DNA of 45,993 nt from a virus, in the IMG/VR virus record IMGVR_UViG_3300025646_000080, positions 1 through 45,993 of that record; one strand, written 5' to 3'. Each line of letters begins with the position of its first letter. The first letter of the stretch is position 1. Position numbers and translations under genes: made by a program. The notes under the pieces are model-generated. The model saw only the letters and a list, made by a program, of their open reading frames with translations. It searched no databases and had not been told where the DNA came from. Below are positions 37,953-45,930 of this stretch, one piece after another.

Positions 37953-39344
37953 ATGTCTAAACCCACCAAAGAACTGATTGCCCGAACTGGGCGTGTACAA
38001 TCCTGGATTGATGACCCAACCTCTCGCCTGCCTGTCTCCTGTACCGTCTTCGTTGTGGAAGACACTATGGAAGGACCCAACGGTATCGAAGCTTCATGGC
38101 GCTTCGTCAGCCATGCGCTCCGCTATGGTGCAGGAGTGGCTGTCCACCTTAGCAAACTGCGACCCAAAGGAGCTGAAAATGGTAAAGGACTCGTAGCATC
38201 TGGTCCTGTATCCTTTGCTAAGATCTATTCCACCTTGAATGAAATCCTCCGTAGAGGCGGAGTTTACAAGAATGGCGCTGTTGTATGTCATCTTGATCTT
38301 AGTCATCCAGATGTACTTGAGTTTATTACTGCTAGTCGGGCTGAGCTTCCTTGGGTTAAGCGTTGTGTCAACATTAACCAGCGTTGGTGGGAACTCGCAG
38401 ACCAAGAAGTAAAGGTTGCCCTGCTTGAAGGTATCAAGCGTGGTGACATTTGGCTCAACAAAACTAAGGTTGATAAGAATGGAAATCGAATCAGGGGTAA
38501 CGTTTGCTTGGAAGTGTACCTGCCCTCAAGGGGTACCTGTCTACTTCAACATGTTAACCTCGGCCAGTGCGAACTCGATGACATTCAAAGTGCGTTTGTT
38601 AACGGAATGTCCGAACTGTGCTCACTACACGGCAGAACAGATGTTGGAGCAAGCGGAGAATACCTCCCTCCAGAGACTGATCGCCAAGTCGGTCTCGGAA
38701 TGCTGGGGCTCGCCAACCTTCTCCGACAAAGTGGAGTAACTTACAAACAGTTTGGTAAGGCACTGGCTGATATCAATAGCGGTGGTGAGTATGAGATCAC
38801 ACCTGCTCATATACTTGGCAAAGAGATTGCTGCTGGTATCAAAGCAGCTGCTCAGGTAGCACGTTTCAATAACATGGATCGGGCTTTCGCTATTGCCCCT
38901 ACAGCGTCCTGTAGCTATCGTTATACCGATCTTGATGGGTACACTACCTGTCCTGAGATCGCACCTCCCATTGCCCGCCAGGTGGACCGTGATAGCGGTA
39001 CGTTTGGTGTCCAGAGCTTCGACTATGGTCCTGTTGAGATCGCATCTGAAGTTGGCTGGGATGATTATAAAGCAGTGTGTGATGGTATCATTACCCTGCT
39101 AGATAAGACCGGACTGTTGCATGGTTATTCATTCAACAGCTGGTCAGATGTGGTTACCTATGATGAGCAATTCATCGAAGATTGGTTGGCAAGCCCACAG
39201 ACTTCTCTTTACTATTCGCTTCAGGTAATGAGCGACGTTCAAGATAAGTCTGATGCCTATGCCGCATTGGATGAAGGCGACGTTGACGCATACCTGGAGT
39301 CACTTCTTAATGATCCTGCTCCTGATTGTAATTGCGGCGAATGA
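37953..39344 (+). CDS. nrdA: Ribonucleotide reductase large subunit, class I type
   Basis: This 463-residue catalytic subunit makes dNDPs. NVCLEVYLPS carries the NxCxE active-site motif, SCTVFVVED holds an active-site Cys region, and the protein ends CNCGE, a redox Cys pair. It is much shorter than bacterial NrdA (about 760) and lacks an N-terminal ATP cone. Cyanopodovirus homologues were first called class II, then re-annotated as class I because a small subunit follows. The same arrangement is seen here. The stop overlaps the nrdB start (ATGA). Confidence 0.93.
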   Translation: MSKPTKELIARTGRVQSWIDDPTSRLPVSCTVFVVEDTMEGPNGIEASWRFVSHALRYGAGVAVHLSKLRPKGAENGKGLVASGPVSFAKIYSTLNEILRRGGVYKNGAVVCHLDLSHPDVLEFITASRAELPWVKRCVNINQRWWELADQEVKVALLEGIKRGDIWLNKTKVDKNGNRIRGNVCLEVYLPSRGTCLLQHVNLGQCELDDIQSAFVNGMSELCSLHGRTDVGASGEYLPPETDRQVGLGMLGLANLLRQSGVTYKQFGKALADINSGGEYEITPAHILGKEIAAGIKAAAQVARFNNMDRAFAIAPTASCSYRYTDLDGYTTCPEIAPPIARQVDRDSGTFGVQSFDYGPVEIASEVGWDDYKAVCDGIITLLDKTGLLHGYSFNSWSDVVTYDEQFIEDWLASPQTSLYYSLQVMSDVQDKSDAYAALDEGDVDAYLESLLNDPAPDCNCGE

Positions 39345-40057
39345 ACCCCTATCAAAAACTATTAAATCGTAAACGTAAGTGGTCTCCAGTACAGACCACA
39401 GCTGGTAAACTTGCTGATGGTGCGGAAGAAACTATCTACCGTGCCTTAGCTATTCGGCATATGGAACTGCCGGTTGGTGACTTTATCAAAGATGCTATTA
39501 AAAATGAAGTTCCGAAAATGGCAAGGGATCTCCTTTTGTCCAATATCAAGGACGAAGAGAACCACGACCTTGCTCTCGGCTACATCGCCAACGCTATCGG
39601 CGTTGATGAAAAAGCTGAAGCTGAAGCGAAAAAACTCCGTGATGCCTGGATTGCTCATCCAGATCACACGCTCCTCAAAGCACTTGTTGCCGAGCGTGCA
39701 GTTTTCTTCGTGCTCCTCCCGTTCTTCCGATTTAACGGTGATGCTGGTCTCCGAACAGTAAGTGCTGATATTAGTCGTGATGAACAAGTACATGTGGCAA
39801 CGAATAGCTTGGTATGTACTGAGCTTGGTCTCAATTGGAGTCCTTCTCTCGATAAGCTCCGGAAGGCAACTATTAACTGGGTTCTTGAACCACTAGGTAG
39901 AAATACTTCCAATAAATATTTGGACAAAAAATTTTGGCTGGATTCCAGCGACAACTTAATGTATCAGGGCAAGGCTCCCGAACTTTCTGACACACGTAGA
40001 GCTAGGATGCCTGCTTTCTTTGAACATGCAAACCCCAATCTCCCTCAGTATGCTTGA
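39341..40057 (+). CDS. nrdB: Ribonucleotide reductase small subunit, class I type
   Basis: The 238-residue ferritin-like protein provides the radical or metal cofactor. Ligand motifs are visible: DGAEETIYRALAIRHME, KDEENHDLALGY (ExxH) and SRDEQVHVATN (ExxH). It is shorter than usual NrdB (about 340-380) and ends NPNLPQYA. Start ATG 39341 overlaps the nrdA stop. Together with thyX and the DNA-degrading nucleases it turns host ribonucleotides and DNA into phage dNTPs. Confidence 0.93.
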   Translation: MNPYQKLLNRKRKWSPVQTTAGKLADGAEETIYRALAIRHMELPVGDFIKDAIKNEVPKMARDLLLSNIKDEENHDLALGYIANAIGVDEKAEAEAKKLRDAWIAHPDHTLLKALVAERAVFFVLLPFFRFNGDAGLRTVSADISRDEQVHVATNSLVCTELGLNWSPSLDKLRKATINWVLEPLGRNTSNKYLDKKFWLDSSDNLMYQGKAPELSDTRRARMPAFFEHANPNLPQYA

Positions 40058-40223
40058 GACCCACGGTCTCCAGCTAACTGCTATTCTCCAACAACTTGAA
40101 GAGAACTTCCCACCACTTAATCCCCACCCGGATGACTCACACTCATTAATTATGTACCGCTCCGGTCAACGTTCAGTTGTGGAGTGGATTCAACACTACC
40201 TCACTGAAGAGAACAATGGCTAA
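40026..40223 (+). CDS. Unknown small protein (65 aa)
   Basis: The protein starts MQTPISLSMLETHGLQLTAI, then LQQLEENFPPLNPHPDDSHS and MYRSGQRSVVEWIQHYL. The MYRxGQRSVVEWI segment looks like a conserved small domain found in cyanophages; no function is known. It overlaps nrdB by 32 nt and the next gene by 8 nt. A second in-frame ATG at 40050 is possible. Confidence 0.65.
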   Translation: MQTPISLSMLETHGLQLTAILQQLEENFPPLNPHPDDSHSLIMYRSGQRSVVEWIQHYLTEENNG

Positions 40224-42015
40224 AAACAACCAAGCGCAACGAGAGCGTGAGCGTGAGCGTGAGCGTCAGCAACGAGAACGTGAGCGTGAGCGTCAGCAAC
40301 AAGAACGAGAACGGGAACGTGAGCGTGAACGAGAACGTGAGCGTCAGCAACGAGAACGTGAACGAGAGCGTGAACGAGAACGTGAACGTGAACGTCAACA
40401 ACGGGAACGTGAACAACGTGAGCGTCAACAACGGGAACGTGAACAACGTGAGCGTCAACAACGTGAGGCTCAGCAGCGGGCTGAGCAGCAACGTCGTCAA
40501 GCTGAACAGCAGCGTAAAGCTCAGCAAGAACGTAAAGCTGCTCAAGAACGTAAAGCTGCTCAAGAACGTAAAGCTGCTCAAGAACGTAAAGCTGCTCAAG
40601 AACGTAAAGCTGCTCAAGAACGTAAAGCTGCACAAGAACGTAAAGCTGCACAAGAACGTAAAGCAGCTCAAGAACGTAAAGCAGCTCAAGAACGTAAAGC
40701 TGCACAAGAACGTAAAGCAGCTCAAGAGCGTAAGGCTAAAGAAGATCTTAAAATTAAAAAAGATCAACAAGCTAAGCAGCAACGAGAACGTGAACGTCAG
40801 CAACGTGAACGTCAGCAACGTGAACGTCAGCAACGTGAACGTCAGCAACGTGAACGTCAGCAACGTGAGCGTGAGCAGCGGGCTGAGCAACAACGCCGTA
40901 AAGCTAAAGAAGATCTTAAAATTAAACAGGATCGACAAGCTAAACAGCAACGAGATCAACAAGCTAAACAGCAACGAGATCAACAAGCTAAACAGCAACG
41001 AGATCAACAAGCTAAACAGCAACGTGAACGCCAAGCTCAACAGAACAAAAACAAAAACACTGGTAATGTAAAGAAGGTTATTCGTGAGGCTGGTCAAGAC
41101 ATCTCTAGAAAAGAGATGAAGGACATCATCAAAGCAGCTGGTGGTGATGTTAAAACAGCACTTAATCGTATTGATTCTGTTCAGCAGAATATGAAGGAGA
41201 AAGGTGGTGTTGTACCTAACCTTGCTTCTGGTGCTGCAAACATGTTGATCAAACAGGCAGAGGAATCACCCCTTCGTACTGGCACTGACTTTGGTGATAG
41301 CAAGCTGGGACAAACTTTGCAGGGTATGGTAGCACAACCTGCTTCATCTGGTGCGATGATTGAAGGTCAGCGGGTTGGAGCAACACCAGCACAAGCCGGC
41401 TCTTTAGTCCCTGGCGGGATGGTGATCCGTCCTGGTGGTAACCTGGCTGTAAATCCGACAACAGCGGTAACACCTACCCCTACTCCTACCCCTACTCCTA
41501 CCCCTACTCCTACCCCTACTCCTACCCCCACACCTACTACTACTACCGAAGAAACTCCAGTCAATCAGTATCAAGAAGTAATTGATGCGCTGACCAATCA
41601 GATTACTGGTCTAGAAGATACGATCGCCCTGAACGATCAGTACATGCAAGACTTCATTAATCAAACCACTCAACAAGCTCAGCTACAAGCTCAGCAAATG
41701 AGTGAGATGTTTGGCACACAGCTTGCTGAACAAGAAGCGCGGTATCAACAAGGGGTACAACAAGCTGATCTTCTTGCTCAACAGGAACAGGAAGCTGCAC
41801 GTGCCTTTATGATCAATCAAAATCGTATGATTAATCCTGCTAACCTCCAGATTGGTGCTACCTATGGTGCACCTCAACTGGCTGGTACTCAAGGATTTAA
41901 GTATCGTCCACGAACTACCACTTCTCAAGGGACTACTGCTTTCACTGCACCTACCTTGGCTGCAGCAGCAATGACCCCTCAACAACAACTACAACCTACA
42001 GTACTTAACGTCTGA
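40216..42015 (+). CDS. Low-complexity repeat protein in the T7 gp7.3 slot (599 aa)
   Basis: From ATG 40216, residues 8-95 are almost only Arg, Glu and Gln (RERERE and QQRERE runs). Residues 108-173 are eleven exact AAQERK repeats. Residues 180-275 are QQRER and AKQQRDQQ repeats. Next comes a short folded-looking segment (VIREAGQDISRKEMKDIIKA), eleven Thr-Pro dipeptides (41470-41535), a Gln-rich helix, and an Ala/Thr-rich C-terminus. It lies directly before the portal gene. T7 has gp7.3, a small repeat-rich virion/tail protein, in this position, so a virion role is likely. The N-terminal half would form a long charged single helix. Confidence 0.75.
   Translation: MAKNNQAQRERERERERQQRERERERQQQERERERERERERERQQRERERERERERERERQQREREQRERQQREREQRERQQREAQQRAEQQRRQAEQQRKAQQERKAAQERKAAQERKAAQERKAAQERKAAQERKAAQERKAAQERKAAQERKAAQERKAAQERKAAQERKAKEDLKIKKDQQAKQQRERERQQRERQQRERQQRERQQRERQQREREQRAEQQRRKAKEDLKIKQDRQAKQQRDQQAKQQRDQQAKQQRDQQAKQQRERQAQQNKNKNTGNVKKVIREAGQDISRKEMKDIIKAAGGDVKTALNRIDSVQQNMKEKGGVVPNLASGAANMLIKQAEESPLRTGTDFGDSKLGQTLQGMVAQPASSGAMIEGQRVGATPAQAGSLVPGGMVIRPGGNLAVNPTTAVTPTPTPTPTPTPTPTPTPTPTPTTTTEETPVNQYQEVIDALTNQITGLEDTIALNDQYMQDFINQTTQQAQLQAQQMSEMFGTQLAEQEARYQQGVQQADLLAQQEQEAARAFMINQNRMINPANLQIGATYGAPQLAGTQGFKYRPRTTTSQGTTAFTAPTLAAAAMTPQQQLQPTVLNV
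40537..40734 (+). repeat. Eleven-unit 18-bp tandem repeat (encodes AAQERK)
   Basis: Eleven direct units of GCTGCTCAAGAACGTAAA with only third-position T/A or A/G changes, preceded by one variant unit (AQQERK). No spacers are present. Such arrays change length by slippage or unequal crossing-over, and short reads may collapse them. Confidence 0.95.
41470..41535 (+). repeat. Thr-Pro dipeptide repeat (12-bp DNA unit)
   Basis: Eleven ACN-CCN pairs, mostly as the 12-bp unit ACCCCTACTCCT. It encodes an extended, stiff linker between the charged N-terminal rod and the C-terminal region of the same protein. Confidence 0.93.
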
Positions 42016-43589
42016 TGTCTGCTAAAATACGTTATGACAGACTGTCTTCAGACCGTGCCCAGTTCCTTAACACTGCTAGACAAGCAGCAGATCTAACTCT
42101 ACCTTACCTTATTCGAGAGGATGAGGTTTATACCAAAGGTTCTATCAAACTAACAACTCCGTGGCAAAGCGTTGGTTCTAAAGGGGTAGTCACTCTGGCA
42201 TCTAAATTGATGCTAGCTCTACTACCTCCTCAAACCAGCTTCTTTAAACTACAGGTTAATGATATCAACCTTGGTCAAGAACTAGGTCCTGAAATTAGAT
42301 CAGAACTTGACTTGTCGTTTGCTAAAGTAGAGCGCACTATCATGGAAGCTATTGCAGCTTCTGGTGATCGTGTTGTTGTACACCAAGCACTAAAGCATCT
42401 TGTTGTAGCTGGTAATGCTCTTATCTTTATGGGTAAGGATGGACTTAAACTTTATCCTTTGAACCGTTATGTAGTAGATAGAGATGGCAACGGTAATGTT
42501 ATTGAGATCGTAACAAAGGAGACAGTCTCGAAAAAATTACTCAAAAAATTTTACCCCAATTATACTGAGACTCAACCTAATGAACCCATGGTGGATTCAC
42601 GGGCTCAAGATGATGAGGTAGATGTTTATACCCATTGTACTCTTGATAACAATCGTTGGATTTGGCATCAAGAAGTAAATGGTGAAGAGCTTCCTGGGTC
42701 TCAAGGTAAAGCTCCAAAAGAATCAAGCCCTTGGTTGGTCCTTAGGTTTAACCACGTTGATGGTGAAGTCTATGGACGTGGTAGGGTAGAAGAGTTTATC
42801 GGTGACCTTAAGTCACTTGAAGCACTCTCTCAGGCAGTCGTAGAAGGCTCTGCAGCAGCCGCTAAAGTTGTCTTCACTGTATCACCCTCAAGCACTACCA
42901 AACCAGCCACGCTGGCTAAGGCAGGCAACGGTGCGATTATCCAAGGAAGACCTGATGATATCGGTGTTGTACAAGTTGGTAAGACAGCTGACTTCCAAAC
43001 AGCCTATCAAATGATTGGCACACTATCTCAACGTCTTAGTGATGCTTTTCTTGTGCTTACTGTACGACAAAGTGAGCGCACTACAGCTGAAGAAGTACGC
43101 CTCACTCAACTTGAACTTGAACAACAACTTGGTGGACTATTTTCTCTACTTACTGTAGAGTTCCTTGTACCTTACCTTAATCGTAAACTTAGTGTTGCAC
43201 AAAAGGTAGGAGACATACCTCGTCTACCTAAAGGTGATATCGTTAAGCCGACTATTGTCGCTGGTATTAATGCACTTGGTCGTGGACAAGACCGTGAAAG
43301 TCTTGGACAATTCCTTGCTACCATTGCTCAAACAATGGGACCTGAAGCCATTCAAACTTACATCAATCCTGAAGAAGTTATCAAACGTCTTGCAGCTTCT
43401 CAAGGTATTGAAGTATTGAACTTGGTTAAGACAATGCAAGAAGTTCAGCAACAACAACAAGCCGCTATGCAGCAACAGCAGCAGATGGCTATGACACAAC
43501 AAGCTGGACAACTAGCACAAGTTGAGCAACGTCGTGAACAATCAAACGTAGAGATGGCTCAACAAATGATGCAACAACCACCACAATAA
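42015..43589 (+). CDS. Portal protein, head-tail connector (gp8-like)
   Basis: The 524 residues are close to T7 gp8 (536). Family features: RQAADLTLPYLIREDEVY, then TPWQSVGSKGVVTLASKLML and LLPPQTSFFKLQV; RFNHVDGEVYGRGRVEEFIG; and LTVRQSERTTAEEVRLTQLE. The C-terminus is Gln-rich (QQQQQAAMQQQQQMAM). The dodecamer is the DNA gate and the docking site of the terminase. Start ATG 42015 overlaps the previous stop (TGATG). Confidence 0.97.
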   Translation: MSAKIRYDRLSSDRAQFLNTARQAADLTLPYLIREDEVYTKGSIKLTTPWQSVGSKGVVTLASKLMLALLPPQTSFFKLQVNDINLGQELGPEIRSELDLSFAKVERTIMEAIAASGDRVVVHQALKHLVVAGNALIFMGKDGLKLYPLNRYVVDRDGNGNVIEIVTKETVSKKLLKKFYPNYTETQPNEPMVDSRAQDDEVDVYTHCTLDNNRWIWHQEVNGEELPGSQGKAPKESSPWLVLRFNHVDGEVYGRGRVEEFIGDLKSLEALSQAVVEGSAAAAKVVFTVSPSSTTKPATLAKAGNGAIIQGRPDDIGVVQVGKTADFQTAYQMIGTLSQRLSDAFLVLTVRQSERTTAEEVRLTQLELEQQLGGLFSLLTVEFLVPYLNRKLSVAQKVGDIPRLPKGDIVKPTIVAGINALGRGQDRESLGQFLATIAQTMGPEAIQTYINPEEVIKRLAASQGIEVLNLVKTMQEVQQQQQAAMQQQQQMAMTQQAGQLAQVEQRREQSNVEMAQQMMQQPPQ

Positions 43590-43601
43590 TAACCACCAAA
43601 C

Positions 43602-44240
43602 ATGAGTGAAACCCTAACTTATAACGATGCACCTGCAGATCAAGGTGAACTGAACGCTGATGAACAGGACTCCCTGGCTGTAGCCGAAGCGGCTGAAGGT
43701 GAGCGTACACAGATGTATGCTGGTAAGTTCAAAGATGCTCAATCTCTTGAACAAGCTTACATTGAACTTCAAAAGAAACTAGGTGAACCACGAGATGAAT
43801 CAGCACAAGATGATGATGATAGTGGAGAAGAGTATGAAGAAGAAGATCAGACTGAGGAAAACCCTGAAGACAACATCCTGACTCAAGAACAAGCAGACAA
43901 ACTGTTTGAAATGGTAGGTGGTAAGAAAGCCTATCAAGCTATGATTGAATGGGCTGGTCAAAGTCTTTCTGAAGGGGAGATCCAAATGTACGATTCAGTA
44001 ATGGGTCGTGGTGATCCCAGTGCTATCTTTTTTGCTGTTCAAGCCTTGGCTAGTAAGTACAACGATGCTGTTGGTAAAGACGGTAACCTGTTGACTGGAC
44101 GTAGTGCTAGCAAAGAGGGTTCTGCTTTCCGTAGTCAAGCTGAGCTTGTTCAAGCTATGAGTGACCCTCGTTACGATAAAGATCCTGCATATCGTCAGGA
44201 CGTTATGCGTAAACTGGAAAACTCTGACCTTCAATTCTGA
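43602..44240 (+). CDS. Scaffolding protein (gp9-like)
   Basis: The 212-residue, highly acidic protein has an Asp/Glu-rich segment (residues 66-92) and a helical C-terminal half (LFEMVGGKKAYQAMIEWAGQ) ending in short basic helices (QDVMRKLENSDLQF). Charge, length and position between portal and capsid-side genes match T7 gp9, the internal scaffold that leaves the head before packaging. The stop overlaps the hli start (TGATG). Confidence 0.9.
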   Translation: MSETLTYNDAPADQGELNADEQDSLAVAEAAEGERTQMYAGKFKDAQSLEQAYIELQKKLGEPRDESAQDDDDSGEEYEEEDQTEENPEDNILTQEQADKLFEMVGGKKAYQAMIEWAGQSLSEGEIQMYDSVMGRGDPSAIFFAVQALASKYNDAVGKDGNLLTGRSASKEGSAFRSQAELVQAMSDPRYDKDPAYRQDVMRKLENSDLQF

Positions 44241-44413
44241 TGAACGACACTAACATCTGGGCTAAAGAACCCCCTATCTACATGGACCCTAACTATCTCG
44301 AATCTCATAACGAACGTGCTGAGCGTCTGAATGGTCGCCTTGCTATGCTTGGTGTCATCGCAGCAATCGGTGCTTATGTCACCACTGGTCAACTGATTCC
44401 TGGAGTATTCTAA
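44240..44413 (+). CDS. hli: High-light-inducible protein
   Basis: The 57-residue thylakoid protein has one chlorophyll-binding helix: ERAERLNGRLAMLGVIAAIG carries the ExxNGRxAMxGxxA signature, followed by GAYVTTGQLIPGV. HLIPs protect photosystem II assembly and dissipate excess light. In cyanopodoviruses hli and psbA sit together between scaffold and capsid genes, as here. It overlaps scaffold and the next micro-gene by one base each. Confidence 0.96.
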   Translation: MNDTNIWAKEPPIYMDPNYLESHNERAERLNGRLAMLGVIAAIGAYVTTGQLIPGVF

Positions 44414-44460
44414 TGTCTTGCGGAAAGAAAGGACACAAAGGCGGCGGTAAGAAAAAGTAA
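44413..44460 (+). CDS. Possible 15-aa basic peptide
   Basis: MSCGKKGHKGGGKKK is read from an ATG overlapping the hli stop (TAATG). It is entirely Gly/Lys with one Cys and one His. Similar tiny Lys/Gly ORFs follow structural genes in cyanophages, but coding is unproven at this length. Confidence 0.35.
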   Translation: MSCGKKGHKGGGKKK

Positions 44461-44465
44461 CCGTC

Positions 44466-44502
44466 ACAACCCGTTGGTTCTGCGAGTGGGCTAACGGGTA
44501 GT
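44466..44502 (+). promoter_or_regulatory. Hairpin leader upstream of the RlpA-like and psbA genes
   Basis: ACCCGTT pairs with AACGGGT (7 bp) around a 17-nt loop and is followed by AGTAGGAGC. The ACGGGTAGTAGG segment resembles the ACGGAAGTAGG box of glutamine-riboswitch RNAs. Another possibility is a PhotoRC-type RNA, known upstream of psbA in cyanobacteria and cyanophages. Neither match is tested. Confidence 0.35.
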
Positions 44503-44539
44503 AGGAGCAATCAATATTAAAGTTCTTCGCTTTATTATT

Positions 44540-44836
44540 ATGATTCCTGTTCTAACTACTCTATCGGTGATCGCTAGCTGGTATGGTCCTGGCTTCCATG
44601 GTAACCTTACTGCTAACGGTGAGCGGTATAATCAACATGCCCTTACTACTGCGCACAAGACACTACCCTTTGGAACTAAACTTCGTGTTTGTTTCAAGAG
44701 GTGTGCCGTTGTTCGGGTGAATGATCGTGGTCCCTACATTCCTGGTAGGAACCTAGATCTAAGTAAAGGTGCGGCTGATGCTATCGGTCTCACTGGTTCT
44801 GGAGTTGGACAAGTCAAAGTAACTCGTCTTAATTAA
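44540..44836 (+). CDS. RlpA-like double-psi beta-barrel protein (98 aa)
   Basis: The sequence matches the RlpA domain throughout: ASWYGPGFHGNLTANGERYN (residues 12-31), then HALTTAHKTLPFGTKLRVCF and VVRVNDRGPYIPGRNLDLSK, ending AADAIGLTGSGVGQVKVTRL. Conserved His in TTAHK and Asp in VNDRGP are the residues important in bacterial RlpA, a lytic transglycosylase acting on stem-peptide-free septal glycan. The whole protein is this domain, with a short hydrophobic start (IPVLTTLSVIA) that may or may not be a signal. It lies between hli and psbA, 9 nt before psbA, so it is expressed with the photosynthesis genes. Confidence 0.88.
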   Translation: MIPVLTTLSVIASWYGPGFHGNLTANGERYNQHALTTAHKTLPFGTKLRVCFKRCAVVRVNDRGPYIPGRNLDLSKGAADAIGLTGSGVGQVKVTRLN

Positions 44837-44845
44837 CTTCAAATT

Positions 44846-45928
44846 ATGACTGCAACAATCGCAGCCCCTCAGTCCCAAGAATCGCCTTGGGACATTTTTT
44901 GTAACTGGGTCACCTCGACCGACAACCGTCTTTATCTGGGCTGGTTTGGAGTACTGATGATTCCGTGTCTCCTTGCAGCCACCATTTGTTTTATCATCGC
45001 CTTCATTGCCGCACCTCCGGTGGACATTGATGGTATTCGTGAGCCTGTAGCTGGCTCTCTTCTCTATGGAAACAACATCATATCGGGAGCCGTCGTTCCG
45101 AGCAGCAATGCCATCGGACTACACTTCTACCCAATTTGGGAAGCTAATTCACTTGATGAATGGCTCTACAACGGGGGTCCGTTCCAACTCACAGTGTTCC
45201 ACTTCCTCATTGGCATCTATGCTTACATGGGACGGGAGTGGGAACTTAGCTATCGACTAGGAATGAGGCCTTGGATTTTCGTCGCCTATTCCGCACCAGT
45301 GGCAGCAGCTACTGCAGTCTTTTTGGTTTATCCATTTGGTCAGGGTTCCTTCTCGGATGCTATGCCTCTTGGAATCAGTGGGACCTTCAATTATATGCTC
45401 GTCTTTCAAGCAGAGCACAACATTCTCATGCACCCCTTCCATATGTTGGGAGTAGCAGGGGTGTTCGGTGGGTCGCTTTTCAGTGCGATGCATGGTTCTC
45501 TTGTGACTAGCTCACTTGTACGTGAGACAACTGAAACTGAATCTCAAAACTATGGCTACAAATTTGGGCAGGAAGAAGAGACGTACAACATTGTGGCTGC
45601 TCATGGATATTTTGGCCGCCTCATTTTTCAGTATGCTTCTTTTAACAACAGCCGCTCCCTTCACTTTTTCTTGGCTGCTTGGCCTGTTGTTGGTATCTGG
45701 TTTGCTGCTTTGGGTGTCAGTACTATGGCATTTAATTTGAATGGGTTTAACTTCAACCAAAGTCTTATCGACTCTCAAGGGCAAGTGATCAATACCTGGG
45801 CTGATGTTCTCAACCGTGCTAATCTTGGTTTTGAAGTGATGCACGAGCGTAATGCTCATAACTTCCCGCTTGACCTAGCAGCTGCTGATTCCACTCCGGT
45901 AGCACTTACTGCTCCTACTATTGGTTAA
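44846..45928 (+). CDS. psbA: Photosystem II D1 protein, second complete allele
   Basis: The full-length, intron-free 360-residue D1 has ordered features: N-terminal [19 protein letters not shown], then five membrane helices. YMGREWEL has Glu 130 (high-light D1 type). [14 protein letters not shown] includes Asp 170, FQAEHN Glu 189 and His 190, and [19 protein letters not shown] the QB region. [15 protein letters not shown] carries the Mn-cluster ligands and the CtpA cleavage site, followed by a 16-residue tail. It differs from the first allele mainly at synonymous sites and in a few tail residues ([13 protein letters not shown] against [13 protein letters not shown]). Confidence 0.98.
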   Translation: MTATIAAPQSQESPWDIFCNWVTSTDNRLYLGWFGVLMIPCLLAATICFIIAFIAAPPVDIDGIREPVAGSLLYGNNIISGAVVPSSNAIGLHFYPIWEANSLDEWLYNGGPFQLTVFHFLIGIYAYMGREWELSYRLGMRPWIFVAYSAPVAAATAVFLVYPFGQGSFSDAMPLGISGTFNYMLVFQAEHNILMHPFHMLGVAGVFGGSLFSAMHGSLVTSSLVRETTETESQNYGYKFGQEEETYNIVAAHGYFGRLIFQYASFNNSRSLHFFLAAWPVVGIWFAALGVSTMAFNLNGFNFNQSLIDSQGQVINTWADVLNRANLGFEVMHERNAHNFPLDLAAADSTPVALTAPTIG

Positions 45929-45930
45929 TC

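Noticed and set aside
37953-39344. Class II (B12-dependent) ribonucleotide reductase, as older cyanophage annotations would say
   Set aside because: A ferritin-like small subunit with two ExxH motifs follows directly and overlaps by ATGA, which indicates a class I enzyme.
40537-40734. CRISPR-like direct repeats
   Set aside because: The 18-bp units are contiguous without spacers and encode AAQERK in frame, so this is a coding minisatellite.
40201-41097. Long open frames on the minus strand and in other plus frames over the repeat region
   Set aside because: They arise because repeated CGT/GAA/CAA-type codons avoid stops in every frame. The + frame from 40216 is in register with the T7-like gene order and has non-repetitive, protein-like ends.
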